Position numbers and translations under genes: made by a program. The notes beneath the pieces were generated by a model. It was not told the origin of the DNA. It was given only the letters and a program-made list of their open reading frames with translations, and ran no database searches. From Cyclospora cayetanensis (lineage: Eukaryota > Apicomplexa > Conoidasida > Eucoccidiorida > Eimeriidae), in NCBI RefSeq assembly GCF_002999335.1, contig NW_020312147.1:310001-374000 (forward strand): 64,000 nucleotides of DNA. The letters are read 5' to 3'. Below, in pieces: positions 16,450-28,761 of this stretch (position 1 is the first letter of the stretch; each line of letters opens with the position of its first letter).

Positions 16450-17473
16450 TCGGAAATAAACCACCGCGCAGAAAAGCCCTCCGAGGACCCTTTAGAGATG
16501 TACTTTACTGGGAGGCAGCAGAGGTGACAAGTAATATGAGGAAGGGTGTGTAAATTGGGTGCTGCTTCCCTCAGTCCAGGGTTTGCAGCATAGCCTTAGC
16601 CGCAGGCGCAGAAAAATGTGGCCTTAAATAGTATAACTAAGAGGGCTCTATATGAACACAAACATCGCAAAGTAGAGAGAAGAGGCAGCATAAAGAACCT
16701 GTACCCCAAGCACAGCGACGAGCTCCAAGACCACCAAACCAGACTCAGCCCTAAGGGTGTGAATGTTTTCGGGATAGGGCTTCGGGGAGGGGCGCATATA
16801 CTTCATACGACTGCGCAAGAGACTAGTTTCCGAGGAGCGAATCAACTTCAACTAGATCAACGTATTATTTCAAACCCTGCAAAGACTAATGACTTAATAG
16901 GCGCACACACAGAGCATTAACTCCGGCCCCAACAACCCCAGCCAGCCCCGACGGCTGGCATGCAAACCCTAAACCCTAAACACTAGACACTAGTACCTAG
17001 CCTCTGGAGTTCTTTGCACACGGGCTCTTCCTGAATATCCCTCGAAGGCGCTGAGGTGTTCAGACACCTCGACCAAGCCCTCTTCTCTTTCTGGTATACC
17101 TCTCCTCACGCTGTAGTTTTCTAGGGGCCCTTCGGCTCTGTGCTCAAGGTACAGTGTGTCTGCCAAGTTGTAAAGCCCCATTTCCTCAACTGTGATTCAC
17201 CGCCTGTGCAGCAGCCTCTCTCAGTCCCTCCTTCTACGTCCTCGGAGGCTTCTGAGACTGTGCCTACAATTCCAGCGGGTGGTATTTGGCCGCCCCAGCC
17301 TTTCGGGGTTGCTTCTGACCTCCCCCATCGTCTCTGCGCCCATCTCTGTGCATGCGAGAGGCGATACGACCAGTGGGATCTGTGTCCAGCTGCATCGTAG
17401 ATGCTTTCAAGCAACAGAACGCACTGTAGCAGTCGTATCACCAGTAGGCAGAGCAGCAGCAGAAACAGCAGCA
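16450..17473. promoter_or_regulatory. Shared intergenic region of CWC24 and exportin-1
   Basis: The two genes are transcribed away from each other, so both promoters should lie here. No TATA or initiator element can be assigned. A telomere-type AAACCCT doublet occurs at 16964-16977. Confidence 0.45.
16964..16977. repeat. Telomere-type AAACCCT doublet
   Basis: Two perfect tandem copies, followed by degenerate variants (aaacact, agacact). AGGGTTT repeats are typical of coccidian telomeres and also scattered inside Eimeria chromosomes. Confidence 0.85.
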
Positions 17474-20400
17474 ATGGAGCCCCTCTCTGATCCACGGGCT
17501 CTCTTAGACAGTAGCCTTCCTTTCAATGAGGCTTCAGTCCATCTGCTCGATAGGGTTGTTGCCGCCATGTTCGGTTCGACAGATCAGCACTCGGTCAGCC
17601 AAACCCCCGTATTCCTCTGCCACCTCTAGTGTCTTCTCCCCTTTTCCAGCTTGCTGCACACTTCGCCCTCCGTGATCTTACTCGCTTTTGCACTGTCCTC
17701 CTATTACCTGGTGATGTTTCTCCTCCGAGAGGTCTCTTATGCCCAGTCCTTCACGCCTCACGCCCCAGAGTTCTCGCTTTGTGGTGCCTCTGCAGAGGGA
17801 TGTGGCTCATCGCGTTTTGGGTGAATTCAAGAATCTCCCCAATGCGTGGACGCACGTAGCGGTCATTCTGAACGTCTCTCAGGATGCAAATACCAAATTT
17901 TTCGCTCTACAAATTCTCGAATCTGCGATTACAGTAAGACTTTGAGCATCTTGGCTGTGCTCTATGCCCTATATTGTTATGTATCTCAAAGAAGCCCTGT
18001 GTATCGTAGATTTAGTGTATACACCACGTGTCACAGAGTCCAGGCTCTGTCTGGTCAGCAGACTGCATAACAGCAGCAAGGATTATTACCTTTCGGCTGC
18101 CGTCGGAGTGCTGGGATTGGGCGCGCGCTGTTGCAGACTCGATGGAACATTCTGCCAGAGTCAGAGAGGAACGGTATAAAGGCGTTCGTGACATCGCTAG
18201 CAATTCAGTTGGCTAGTGATGCGCAGCAGTATCATACAGAAAAACATTTTATCAACAAGGTGAACGAAAACCTTATTCAGGTATGGCCTGCGTTTTGTTG
18301 TTTTGGGTTTGATGAAGGCGTTTCGCAAGCGGTGGGGTGTGTGCCACGTAGGATATGGGGGTTGTTGGGCGCTGTATGCACGCCATGAGTAAAACGCGTT
18401 TTCACGCTCTATTCTTCATGCATTTTGGGGTGTATACGCAGATTGTGAAGAGAGAGTGGCCTGAACGCTGGCCGACATTCATAACGGAGGTGTGCCAGTC
18501 ATCCCGTTCAAGTCAGTCTCTGTGCGAGAACAACATGCGACTGTTGAATATGTTATCTGAAGAGGTTTTTGACTTTGGTCGCAATGAAATGGTCTCTAAG
18601 CGAGTCGACAAACTCATGGATCAACTGACAGCTCAGTTTCAGGAGGTTTATGACACATGCATGTTTGTCCTGAGGAGCTACATCGCCTCTCCCTCGGGTA
18701 TGCGTGAATCCTTGGTCCAGCAAACGCTGAAATGTCTGTCCCACTTCCTCAAGTGGGTTCCTTTGGGATTTCTCTTTGAAACGGATTTGGTAGAAACCCT
18801 CCTCCAGAACTTCTGGGAACCCGTTCAGTATCGCCCGGAGTGTATCCGCTGCGTTACTGAAATGGCTTCGCTTCAACTGTCTCCGGAGGAGGCCGCGGCG
18901 TTTAAGCATCGTCTAGCTGCCCTTTGGGTTGAGCTGACCGCGAGGGCTGTCTGTTTACCAAGGCAGACGCTGCAATACGAAGACTCTGCGAAAGTGCCGC
19001 CGCAAATGCGGCTTTTCTGGGAGACGACTTATTGCCAGCTAGCCCTCTGCCTTACAGGTCAGAAGAGTGGTGAAGCGCTGTGTCCTCCCGAAATTCTTAG
19101 GCTTGGGGGGACGGCAGTTTTCTTGAAGGGCACTGACACCAGAGGCAACAAAAAAGGGAGGGGCAGGGGCGTAAGGCATGAGGCTTCAAAGGGTCGCAAG
19201 GAAATGCTCTGGGAAGAGACAGCACGTGGTGGGGGGTGCAAAGAGGCGTCTTTTCGTCTCATGGCCGTCTCAGCTGTCTCAGTGTGTTTCGTTGCGGTGG
19301 TTGCGCTGGGTGTCGGCGTGCAGCCTTCTTACGAAATCATCGCGAGACTGTCGTGGAGCCCTTGGACAAGGAGACGAACAGGAACAGCTGCGTGTCTACT
19401 CTGCAGCTCTTGGTGGAAATGAGCAACATAAGTCACGAGGAGACCTTTCAGATTTGCTTGGACTTTTGGTTTTCGTTCGCCGAAAAACTCCTCCACGAGG
19501 CGAATCAGCAGGCAAAGGTGTGGCAGACACCCTGAGGCGAGGCCCCTAAATGCGGGAGAAACTGTACGGCTACGGCTTGCGTGTGTGTGCGTGTGTGATA
19601 TACATTTCCTGGATCTGAAGGCAAGTGTGTGCTTGCAGAACAATGCACAGGCCAGAAGCACCGACGCGCCTCTTCTTCTTGGCACCGGCAGTGAAGGTGA
19701 GCCTCCCTTCTCAACCTGCAAGCTCTGTTATAAGTTGTGCAGGCGGTCTGCTTCTCGCGTCTGATACCACCTGACGTCTGCAGGCGAGCAATGATGCATC
19801 GCTTGGGTGTTTAATGCTTCTTTTTGCACTTTTTTGTTCGTTTTTTTAGGGTTGCCGGTGAGCCCGGGAGGACTGACCCCCGCGGAGTTGTCATGGCGCG
19901 TGCGCCACTACGAGGGGATATTGAACGAAGTCAGGGCTGTGCTTATTCGGAGGATGGCGAAGCCTCAAGAGATTTATATTCAGTTTGATCAGGAGACTGG
20001 TGAAGTGACGAGAGACTATGAGGTGGACACGGGTGAGCGCGCTTTCCAGGCGAGAAAGGCACAGGCAGCACAGGGTGAACGGTTGCATCCATCTATTGGT
20101 GGGGCACTGCAGAACAATGGGTCTGCGAGCGAAGATACACCCATTGGCAGAAACAGAAACAGAGGCAGAGAAAAAAACACCTATAGATGCACATGCGTAG
20201 CAGAAACAAAAACAAAGCGAAGCGGATACATTCTCATAGGGAATGTGGACCCCGTGATAACACACTGGCTGCGCGCACATCCAAATACACCTTTGTTTTT
20301 CGCTGTGGTTTTTATGATGTGCGCTTTCCTGTTGCTGCCGGGGCGCAGCTGAGGTGTCTTTGTACAACACCATGAGGTGCACCCAAGTGCTTTTGACGAA

Positions 20401-23400
20401 CTTGGGACAAGTTGATATGCAGCGAATCATGCTGACAATTCTGAATGCCGAGGTTAGATCCCTTTTGCTTCTTGCTGAGAGTCCTCCTAAGCGTCGCCAG
20501 GGGCCAGCCAGCCATACTATCGTGTTAGGTAGCGGGAGCTAGCTAGCAAGGGCCCTTACAAAAGATGCGCATAGAGATGTTTGTTTGCGCTTTGGGTTCG
20601 GGTGTGGTGGCGTCCATGTGCAGTGCTTGCAGGCGCCGGTGCAGGGAGACTGTTGGAACTCCACGTCTCTTAACAGGCTCTGTTATAGCATCGGATCTAT
20701 TAGTGGGGCTATGAGCGAAACGATCGAGAGGCCCTTCATCGTGGAAGTCATTCGCAGCCTGCTTAATCTCTGCGAATCGATGCGGGGGAAGGGAAACAAG
20801 GCCGTAAGTTTCACGCAGGGTTTCAAATGCGCAGCACCACGCGGGGGGAGGGAGGAGCAGCGTAGTAGATAGGGAGGGGGTGCACGTGTGCGTCTCAATC
20901 TGCATGCTCGTGATGTGAGGCTGGCGGAACGTGCTGCCCCCTATGGTTTTTTGCATACATATTGAAGCTCTGGGGCGTTCGACAGGACTGTAGTCGTCAT
21001 GGGTTGTTGGGGCAGCTGAGATTCTTAACGGACAGTCTGACGAATAGCTTGAGACTGCAGTGCCCACACTCTGTGAGGGGTTTGCATATCTGACTCTCTA
21101 GCTAGAGGGCGGTGCCCTCTATCAAGGGAGTGGCCATGAATGCTTCCGAGGAACGCGCGCATATCGTCGAAAGAAATATTTTGGTGTTTGCGGTGTGGGC
21201 TTGTCTGCTTCTAGATTGTTGCGAGCAACATCATGTACGTTGTCGGCCAATATCCGCGCTTTTTAAAGGCTCATTGGAAGTTCCTCAAGACAGTTATCGC
21301 CAAGCTTTTTGAGTTTATGCACGAGACGTTTCCGGGGGTCCAAGACATGGCTTGTGAAACATTCCTGAAAGTCGCGCAAAAGTGCAAGAACACTATTGCG
21401 GCCACTCACCCAGGTAAAACAGAGCTGTTTCTTTTCGGTGTAAAGCATTATTTTGGCGATTTGCTGAGGCTAGGAGGCGTGTAGTGTGCTACTGGAGTGT
21501 GGGGTGGTCTTAGGGCGGTGCATGGTGTGGCTATACATGTGCATGTGTGTTGGGGTTTTAGAGGATCAGCGAAGCTTTGTGATTAGCGTTATTGAGGGAC
21601 ACACACAACAGACCGATGCGCTGGATGAAAAGCAGCAGCTCCTCTTTTTTGAGGCTGTGGGGCACATAATTTCTGCTACCCGTAAGCTCTCCCGAAGCCT
21701 CTGTTGCGTCCAAAACCTTGACAGACAGAGAGAGAGAGACAGACAGACGCACTACATTTCAGTTTTGTTCTTGTAGGTGCATGCATCCATATGTGTGTAT
21801 GTGTATATATGTATATGTTTGAGTCTCTCAAACTCGTGCATGCGTTCTCGGTGCGGTCCTCTTCCCGTTCGCTTTGGAGGCTGATCGTTGCGGCTGATGG
21901 CGTGTGGTGCGTTGCGTGGCTTGCGCCTTAGCCGATTCTGCCAAGAGCGAATGCATCAGCGGTTTGATGGCGAACTGCTCGCGAGTTTGGAGTCAGACTG
22001 TACAGGCAGCACAGTCCTTTGCAGAAGCTCTCTTCGACCCGACGGCAGCGAGGCGACTTGTGCATATTCTGAGGATCAATCAAAGAGTTGCGAAGTGAGC
22101 GGAAGGCTAGTAGAGCCAAAGGCCTTTTGTTCAGAGCAGCTGAGTGTGAAGCCCGACAGACCGAGAGACACAGCAAGCTAGCTAGCTAGATAGCTAGCTC
22201 TCTCTTTCTCTTTGCGTCTCTCGATATCCCCCCGCCTTGTTCACGCAGTTGCTTTGTTCGCACATAGCAGAACCCTCCCCTTCGCTGGAGAGGCTCCCCT
22301 GTGTGCGTCTTTCGCGTCGCGCGTACAGACAGTCGGTGTTGCACTTTTCTCATTTTGATGGCGGCCTTTCTTGGCCTCTCTCTCTGTGCCTGTCGCCTTC
22401 TCAGGTCGACTGGTACCGCCTTCACGCCTCAGCTCATGCGCTTATACCCCGAAATGATGCAGTTGTACGGAATGTATGGACAGCGCATCCTCCAGGAGGT
22501 TCAGCGAAGCGGGCCGTCCAGAATCAAGCATGCCGATTTAAAGTGCCTCCATGTTTTCAAGAGGGAGACGCTGCACCTCCTCGAGATTTATGTGGACAAG
22601 GCAGCGCAAGACGGAGGTTCTCAGGGCAGGAAAGAAATCGTCAAGGAGATGGTCGGGCAGGTTCTTCAGCCGATTCTTCAAGATTACAGGTAGGAGGAGA
22701 CACCTCCACCGGAAGCGGCCCGCTTTTCGGGGATAAGGGCACGGGGGTAATTTGTGTTAAAGCCTCCCTCAGACATCCCGCCAGAGCGACACGCGGCGCA
22801 ATACACCCATACCTGTCGGAGTCACTTTGAGCAGCAGCAGCGGCTGCGGATTTGCCCTTTTGAACTGCAGAGACAATACACCCGACACGAGAGACTGCGA
22901 AGTGCTGACCCTTCTAGCCGTTCTCATGTCCAGACTGGATACTCACATTTCCTCGGTAGGGCAGAGGACTAGAGGCGGGGTTGCTGAAGCCTCGCAGCGT
23001 CGAAAGTGTAGAGAAATCTTGGCTCTCATGTCGTCTTTAGGAGCTGAAATCATCCAGGGGGGTTCATTACAGGAACACAGATCGGCGTCTCTGTGTGCAG
23101 GTCCTACCTGTAATATTCGAGTATATCTTTGACTCGACGTTGCAAATGATAAAATCCGATTTCCAGAGGTGCGCTTGTGACGGTCTGCGGTTCAGGCCTT
23201 AGGGTCTGTTGGCTTCAGATTGCAGGGCACATAGACTGAAAGCCTCAGTGTAGAAGTTTCGGGTGTATGCGTGTGTATCGGTGCTGTGCTCGATTTGTTC
23301 AGCTATCCTGATCATCGGGAACGTTTTTACGCACTCTTGAAGGCGTCGAACCAACACTGCTTTGATGGCCTGTTTGCGCTCCCCTCTTCTCAGCTCAAAG

Positions 23401-25572
23401 CCTATGTAGAATCCTTAGGTTAGTCGGGGACGCTTTCGTCTGCATCGCCTTCTCTGTTCTACGCATGCGGCTCGCTGTTACGAGCCCATAATGTATGCAT
23501 GTGCATGTCTGTCTGTTTCGATGTTTGTCTCCCCCTCTCTTAAACTTATTCTGTCTGTCTCTCTATCTGTGTCTCTGTCTCTCTATCTGTGTCTCTGTCT
23601 CTCTATCTGTGTCTCTGTCTCTCTTTGTGTCTTCTCTACTCACACCTCTCTAAGCATCCCTCAGTCGTTCCCCCACCATTGTCTTCGTTCTCGTCTGCAC
23701 GCACTTCCTCGTGCAGTGTGGATGACCCCTTTTGCGTGTTTCTTTCCGCCATCCAGCCGCTTATATGCCAAGCCTTTTAAAAATTTCAAGGAACTCGTTA
23801 TTGGCGTGCTGCGCCTTGGTTTGTGGTTTTAGTTTGGGCCTTTAAGCACGAGCATCCTTGTCTCGCGGAGGAGGGGCTGCAAGTGACGTACGAGTTTTTG
23901 CAGAAGCTGATAGATGGCAAGAGGGAGGCAAGTCCTCTTTCGTTTGCCCTTACTCTGGCGTGCAGTGTGCTTTGCTGAGGGCAGAGGAATGCGTGGTGTA
24001 GACACACGAACGGCTGCCTGAGCGGCCTAGATGCTGCCCTCCGCTTCAGCCAGCTTCGTTCCTCTCCACCTTCGTGCGAATATTGAGCCTTCGCGGATGC
24101 GTTTTCCACCGCTCTGCGCTGAAGACCGACCCTTCAGGCCTCCCACACCCTTTCGCCCGTGTGCCTTTGGAATGCGTTTGGTCTGCTCAGGTGCTGAATG
24201 ACTTTTGCAGCACCTACTACTTCAGCCTGATGAAGGAAATCCTGATGGTCCTGACGGACCGGCTGCACCGCTCAGGGTTCAGATACCAGACCCTCATATT
24301 CATGACGCTGCTCCGCATTGTCGCTTTTGATTTGGTGCACGACGAGGCAAATGGCTTGACGCAAGACAACGTCACGTAAGCACCGCCGTTCTGGCCACAC
24401 TGTCGCTTGTGAACAGCAGGCGAGAGCTGTGTGGAAAGCAAGCGAGGCCTGCGGCAGTAGTAGGCGCATGCGCAGCTGTACCCGTAGGCAAGGGGATGAA
24501 GAGACTGTGTGCTCTCGCACCTCCGCGAAGCAGTACAGCGGTGGCTGCTTGGGAAAAGCTCATTTTAAATCACAGTGCCTGATTTGTTGACTTTTACATC
24601 TATGGACCCTCCGGATGGCTGTATTCCCCTTTTCGTGCTTTTGTGCAACGGCGCTTGGCGCCTCCACGCACAAAGCTGTGTGTTGGGACATGTTCGATGC
24701 TCATGACTCTTGAGGCGGCAGTAGCCGCTGCAGCATTTTTGCTGCCGTTCCCCCTTCCTCCTCCCCTCCATTTCCCCTCCTTCCCCGATTGTGGCCTGGA
24801 CTTTACTGCCGCTGCTGCCTGTATGTGGCATGCAGGAAGAGCCTGATCGACCTCCTCGGGAGGAGCTTCCAGACCGTAAACCAGAAGCAAGTAGAGGCCT
24901 TCGTCGTTGACCTATTCAACTTCTGCAGAGACGCGAACCCCGCACGCTTTCAGCAGCACATGCGTGACTTCCTTATTTCCTTGAAGGTAATTGAGGCAGT
25001 AGGGGCGGTGCACCAGCCGTACTGCCAAGGGCTTTGGTGCAAGGTAAAGGCTTTGCGCCAGATGCCAGATCCACGCAAAAGCGGCTGTGCGTGTCTGTCG
25101 TCTTGTGAGGTGTGCTGCTTAGGAATTCGCTGGTGACAATGATGCGCTCTTCGAGGCGGAAAGGGAGGAGGCCCTAGCGAGAGCTCGAGAACTGGAGAGG
25201 CAGAAACAAGGCCAGGTACTCCACACTGCGTTCCTCCCCCTTGATGTGTCTATTCCCTTTGTGCGCCGTCGCTTGGCTAGCAAGTAACTCGGCTCTGGAC
25301 TGGCGAAGTGTTTGCGTCTACGCACTGCATGCGCGCTTCGTAGTAGCACGGCTCTCTAGGGCTCTCTTTGCCCGTGTCTGTGCAGTTTAGGGTATCCCAT
25401 TACCGCCGTTGTGCAGTTCACCCTACAGCACATGCTTTGCGCGTTCCCGTGAAAGAGTGCCACTTTTTGTCGTTTCACAAGGCCATTATATTCATGGGCT
25501 GCTCTTGCTCAGGTGCCTGGGATGCTTCCCCAGTACGAGTCCATGGTCTCGATCCGCAATCTCGATGACTAA
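17474..25572 (+). CDS. XPO1: Exportin-1 (CRM1 nuclear export receptor)
   Basis: Exports leucine-rich-signal cargo from the nucleus with Ran-GTP. Twenty-one exons join in phase to 1115 residues (human 1071): 17474-17593, 17796-17933, 18137-18280, 18442-19057, 19324-19517, 19639-19696, 19850-20032, 20349-20452, 20633-20803, 21215-21413, 21562-21681, 21932-22094, 22405-22689, 22871-22955, 23101-23168, 23303-23418, 23833-23927, 24191-24375, 24836-24986, 25123-25215, 25513-25572. Near-identical family blocks include [81 protein letters not shown] and [14 protein letters not shown]. The covalent-inhibitor cysteine (human Cys528) is kept as Cys536 in [16 protein letters not shown]. One intron has a GC donor (23928-23929). 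Some donors are weak (GTCAGC after exon 1, GTTAGA after exon 8), so those edges could move slightly. An open frame continues upstream to 17192 but is not conserved, so the ATG at 17474 is preferred. Confidence 0.95.
23549..23632. repeat. Pyrimidine tandem repeat in an exportin-1 intron
   Basis: About three to four copies of ctctgtctctctatctgtgt, period 20, in the intron after the exon ending at 23418. Confidence 0.9.
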
Positions 25573-26000
25573 CGGCTGCCTGTGTTCTCCGTCTCCTCAT
25601 CGCCTCGAATAAGGAAACCAGAGGGTTGAGCCCTTGGGCTCGAATTGTGTTGCTGCCGGTAGTTGCCCCAAATCGAGGGCCTTTTCTGCGGCTAAAGGGC
25701 ACAAGTGCGCCTGTGCGGGAAGGGGGGGGACGGTGGGGGCTAGCTAGCTAGGTACTGCAGGGGTGCTAGACCAGCCAACCAGATGGCTTAGCAGCTCTTG
25801 CATTTCTGACTACTGGGCATTACCTAGCCTATCCATGAGATACCGTTACACGGGTGTGAGAGAGAGGGAGGATCTCAGCTGCGTTTGCGGTGCTGTCCGG
25901 TCTTGACGGAGCAGAAAGGGCAGAAATACGGCAGACAGTGGACTGCTCACCGTGCCTCAGCTCTGTTTATGCAATGAATTCTTCTTGCTACATTTTACAT

Positions 26001-26801
26001 CTAGATATAAACGTTCACTGGCGAGTAGTTCTTCACTTTAAATGCCCTCAGCCAGAGCTCATCAGGGGGAATGCCGAATTTCTTCACGAGGCGCTTTACA
26101 CCATTCTTGTACACGGAATAGCCCTGAGGCAGTTCACAAGTCCCACAAGACCGCACTAAACATGTTCGTCTTACGAACAACACGCTGTAGAGGAAGCGGG
26201 GGTGTACGCACACCTGCGCTCGTCAAGCATATTGCTGAGAAGAGCAGCAGAATGAAACAGGGGGCCAATTCACGATACTTGCGTCAGTGCAAGCGAAAGG
26301 CCTGCCGACAAAAACAGAGCCCCCTCTCACGTTTATTTTGAGGCGAATATTGTGGGGATTCACGGGGGCTTGCGCGACCGCCGCGTTGGAAGAGCTTTTC
26401 ATAGCGCTGCACACACGACCCTTCAAATCTGCCACGACCAGGTGATCGAGCATCGATATGTCGTACTTCTCTATCGTTGCCAACCCCATGCCTGCACCCC
26501 AACAGTCACCAAAAAGAAAAAGAGCGGCCATACACATAACCGAGCAGCTAGGTACCCCCTGTTTTGGGGCAGCCTGCATGGCAGCCGTCCAATTTGAACG
26601 ACTCAGTGTGGTCTAACGCAATCGCGCGGCTAGCATCTCGGCACTGGAAACTGCACGCTGCCCTCTTGGCGACTCCGTGACTCCCTCTTCTGATGGCTCA
26701 CACTTCTTGACAGCGATGCGCAGGATTACAGGTTCGTGCATCAAATACCCATCGATGTCGATTTTTATTCTTGTCCCAAAAAGAGGCTGGATCTCTTTTC
26801 C
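26001..26801 (-). CDS. C-terminal exons of an unrecognised protein
   Basis: Three exons join in phase: 26801-26618, 26491-26331 and 26123-26001 (stop at 26003-26001). The acceptors are pyrimidine-rich; donors are GTTAGA and GTGAGA. The product includes PLFGTRIKIDIDGYLMHEPV, KYDISMLDHLVVADLKGRVC and GYSVYKNGVKRLVKKFGIPP. The second block has the strand-then-helix feel of a ubiquitin-like fold, but that is a weak impression. Composition and consistent phase argue this is real coding sequence. Convergent with exportin-1 (429 bases between stop codons). The 5' part may be the separate exons at 28761-28026, but no chain of exons linking them could be established. Confidence 0.5.
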
Positions 26802-28025
26802 CTGAAGAAAAGCTCAGCAGAGACAGATACTGAAGAGTATCAAGCCCATTGTAGGATATTTGAAAACCTGCATGCTGAGCGCTCCCGTGGGCACTGACTG
26901 CAGCCTGATTACGTGACACGCGTTCAGAAGAAGGAAATCAACTTCCATGTATATAAAGCGGACGTCCGTATGCTTAGAAATGTATGGCAATACATTCAAA
27001 CAGGCTTTTATCGGTGCGTCCCTAAGCGAATCTACTCCCTTGCCATTGATCTATTTCATACACGGCGATATTTCTACGTGTATCGGCACATTTAGGTATT
27101 GTGAACACACATCCAACACACCCCAAATCCCACCTATGTATGCGTAAAGAGATGTATGCTCCATATATTAGTACGAACGAAGATGCGCATGGCTTAATAT
27201 AATACATGCTGATGCGCAACTCCCTGCATTGCGGTATTTACGAGCAAGCCGGTTAGGCTGGCGAAACTCCTTCACTGGAGACAATGCTCTGCCCTTATGC
27301 GGTTTCTAGATTTGAGGGCGTGGATCTGCTCACTTGTAGCGGCCTTCCTTGTTGTCTTTCCCTTTCGTAGAGCAGGATATTGTCTTGCGTAAACCCCGTT
27401 ATCGAAGGCGGCCCCAGCGTTTTCAACAAACTCGCCTTGAAGTCATTCACCTAATTATGTAGCGTAGTAAACCATTCCCGCGAAATCTGAACTCCAAGTC
27501 ATGTAGCTATGGCATTACGGTCGATATCACCGGGGCCAAAACACAACCTACAACTTTGAATCAGTTACTGGACTAACCGTGACTGAAGCCGAGTCGACGT
27601 TGATGCAAAATTTGTTCTCACTCCCTGCCACTTGCATACGAAAAATAATTTGTTTGACTTCTCCTTTCCTCTTGCCCCTCAATTTTTGGATGAGATCTGG
27701 GGCGAACACACAGACATGCCTCAAATGCAAAGCAGCACGCCGTTACGCATCATGGGCGGAGAGGGCAACACAAAGAAAGCGGTGTGCAGAAGGAAGTATG
27801 TGGAACTCATGATGCGGCATTGCATGGAGGCACCACAAAGAAAACAAAACCAATATACATACTGGGTGAAGGCAGCAGGTGGCACCGTGGGACCGAAAGC
27901 ACAGAAAAAGGTCCCTTTCCTGTAGAGGTCATACAAGGAATTGATGGTCTAAATTAGTGTAGCCTCCCCCTTCTGGTAATTTTCCTCTTGGTGTTTCTGC
28001 CATTTACCGTCTAGCATCATGTTAC
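26802..28025. other. Unresolved stretch with possible internal exons
   Basis: A minus-strand block near 27690-27590 (reads DLIQKLRGKRKGEVKQIIFR) has a plausible acceptor (cgccccag) and a GTTAGT donor, and could link the flanking exons, but its phase does not match either neighbour. A plus-strand frame at 27632-27925 overlaps the same DNA and is also plausible in composition. Confidence 0.35.
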
Positions 28026-28761
28026 CGAAGTCAAGCGGGGTAGGGCTGATATACAGAAAACAACGGGCGAGTTTGGGTTCTCCTTCATCTTCTGAACGTA
28101 CGCAGTGAACAACAACACCAGAATCGGTGTACCGGCACCAAAGAAACTTGTAAAGCAGAGAGCGTCAAACACAGCCACGGCCGCATATGCTTCACCAAGG
28201 CCGTTGAACCCGTAGTTGTCTGGAGATACGGTTTTCGGTGGAGTTTTTGGTGATGCGGACTTGCAGCTGGTAAGATATACAAGGATGGGCGTGTTTTTCG
28301 CTCTCAGGTTACGTCCTAGCTCAAGGGATATATGGCTCGATGGTTTCATAGAGTAATGTAGGGTGTGTATGCCAATATTCTGCGCCAGCTCTTCACGGAG
28401 TCTTGGGTTGGAAAGTTCGCACCGTTATCGTCCAGCATGCCCGCTGCCCTCGATTTCTTCCGTAGTTGATCGGCGGGGATGGTTGGATTGATGAATTCAT
28501 CTTGAACGTAAAACTGCTGGTTTGTTGTTGTTGCATTTGGAACCTTTTCTTGAAGCTGAGAACAGCAACGCGTTACGTACTCGAGAATACCGGAGTAAGA
28601 CGGCTACACGAAAGCATTGCATCATCATGTCCATCATACCTGCGTCCAAAGCCTTGTGTTATAACAGGAATCACAGCAAATAGGGGTGCACCCAAAAGGA
28701 GGCGAAAAATCGAGGTTTGGGGAGCCTTACAATGGACCGGACAGTCTCGAGTGTTTCCCAT
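28026..28761 (-). CDS. 5' exons of an unrecognised membrane-like protein
   Basis: Exons 28761-28640 (ATG at 28761) and 28266-28026 join in phase. The first encodes a hydrophobic stretch near residues 18-37 (FRLLLGAPLFAVIPVITQGF) that could be a signal anchor. The second carries SPKTPPKTVSPDNYGF, then a long hydrophobic segment (YAAVAVFDALCFTSFFGAGT and PILVLLFTAYV), then a basic turn QKMK. The donor after 28026 is GTAACA, phase 0. No family recognised. It could be the front of the gene ending at 26001. Confidence 0.4.

Noticed and set aside
17192..17473. Upstream in-frame extension of exportin-1
   Set aside because: The extension has no similarity to CRM1 N-termini, while the sequence from the ATG at 17474 does.
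19059..19422. Read-through extension of exportin-1 exon 4
   Set aside because: Homology stops at LALCLT and resumes at FLRNHRE after 19323, so the open frame between is intron.
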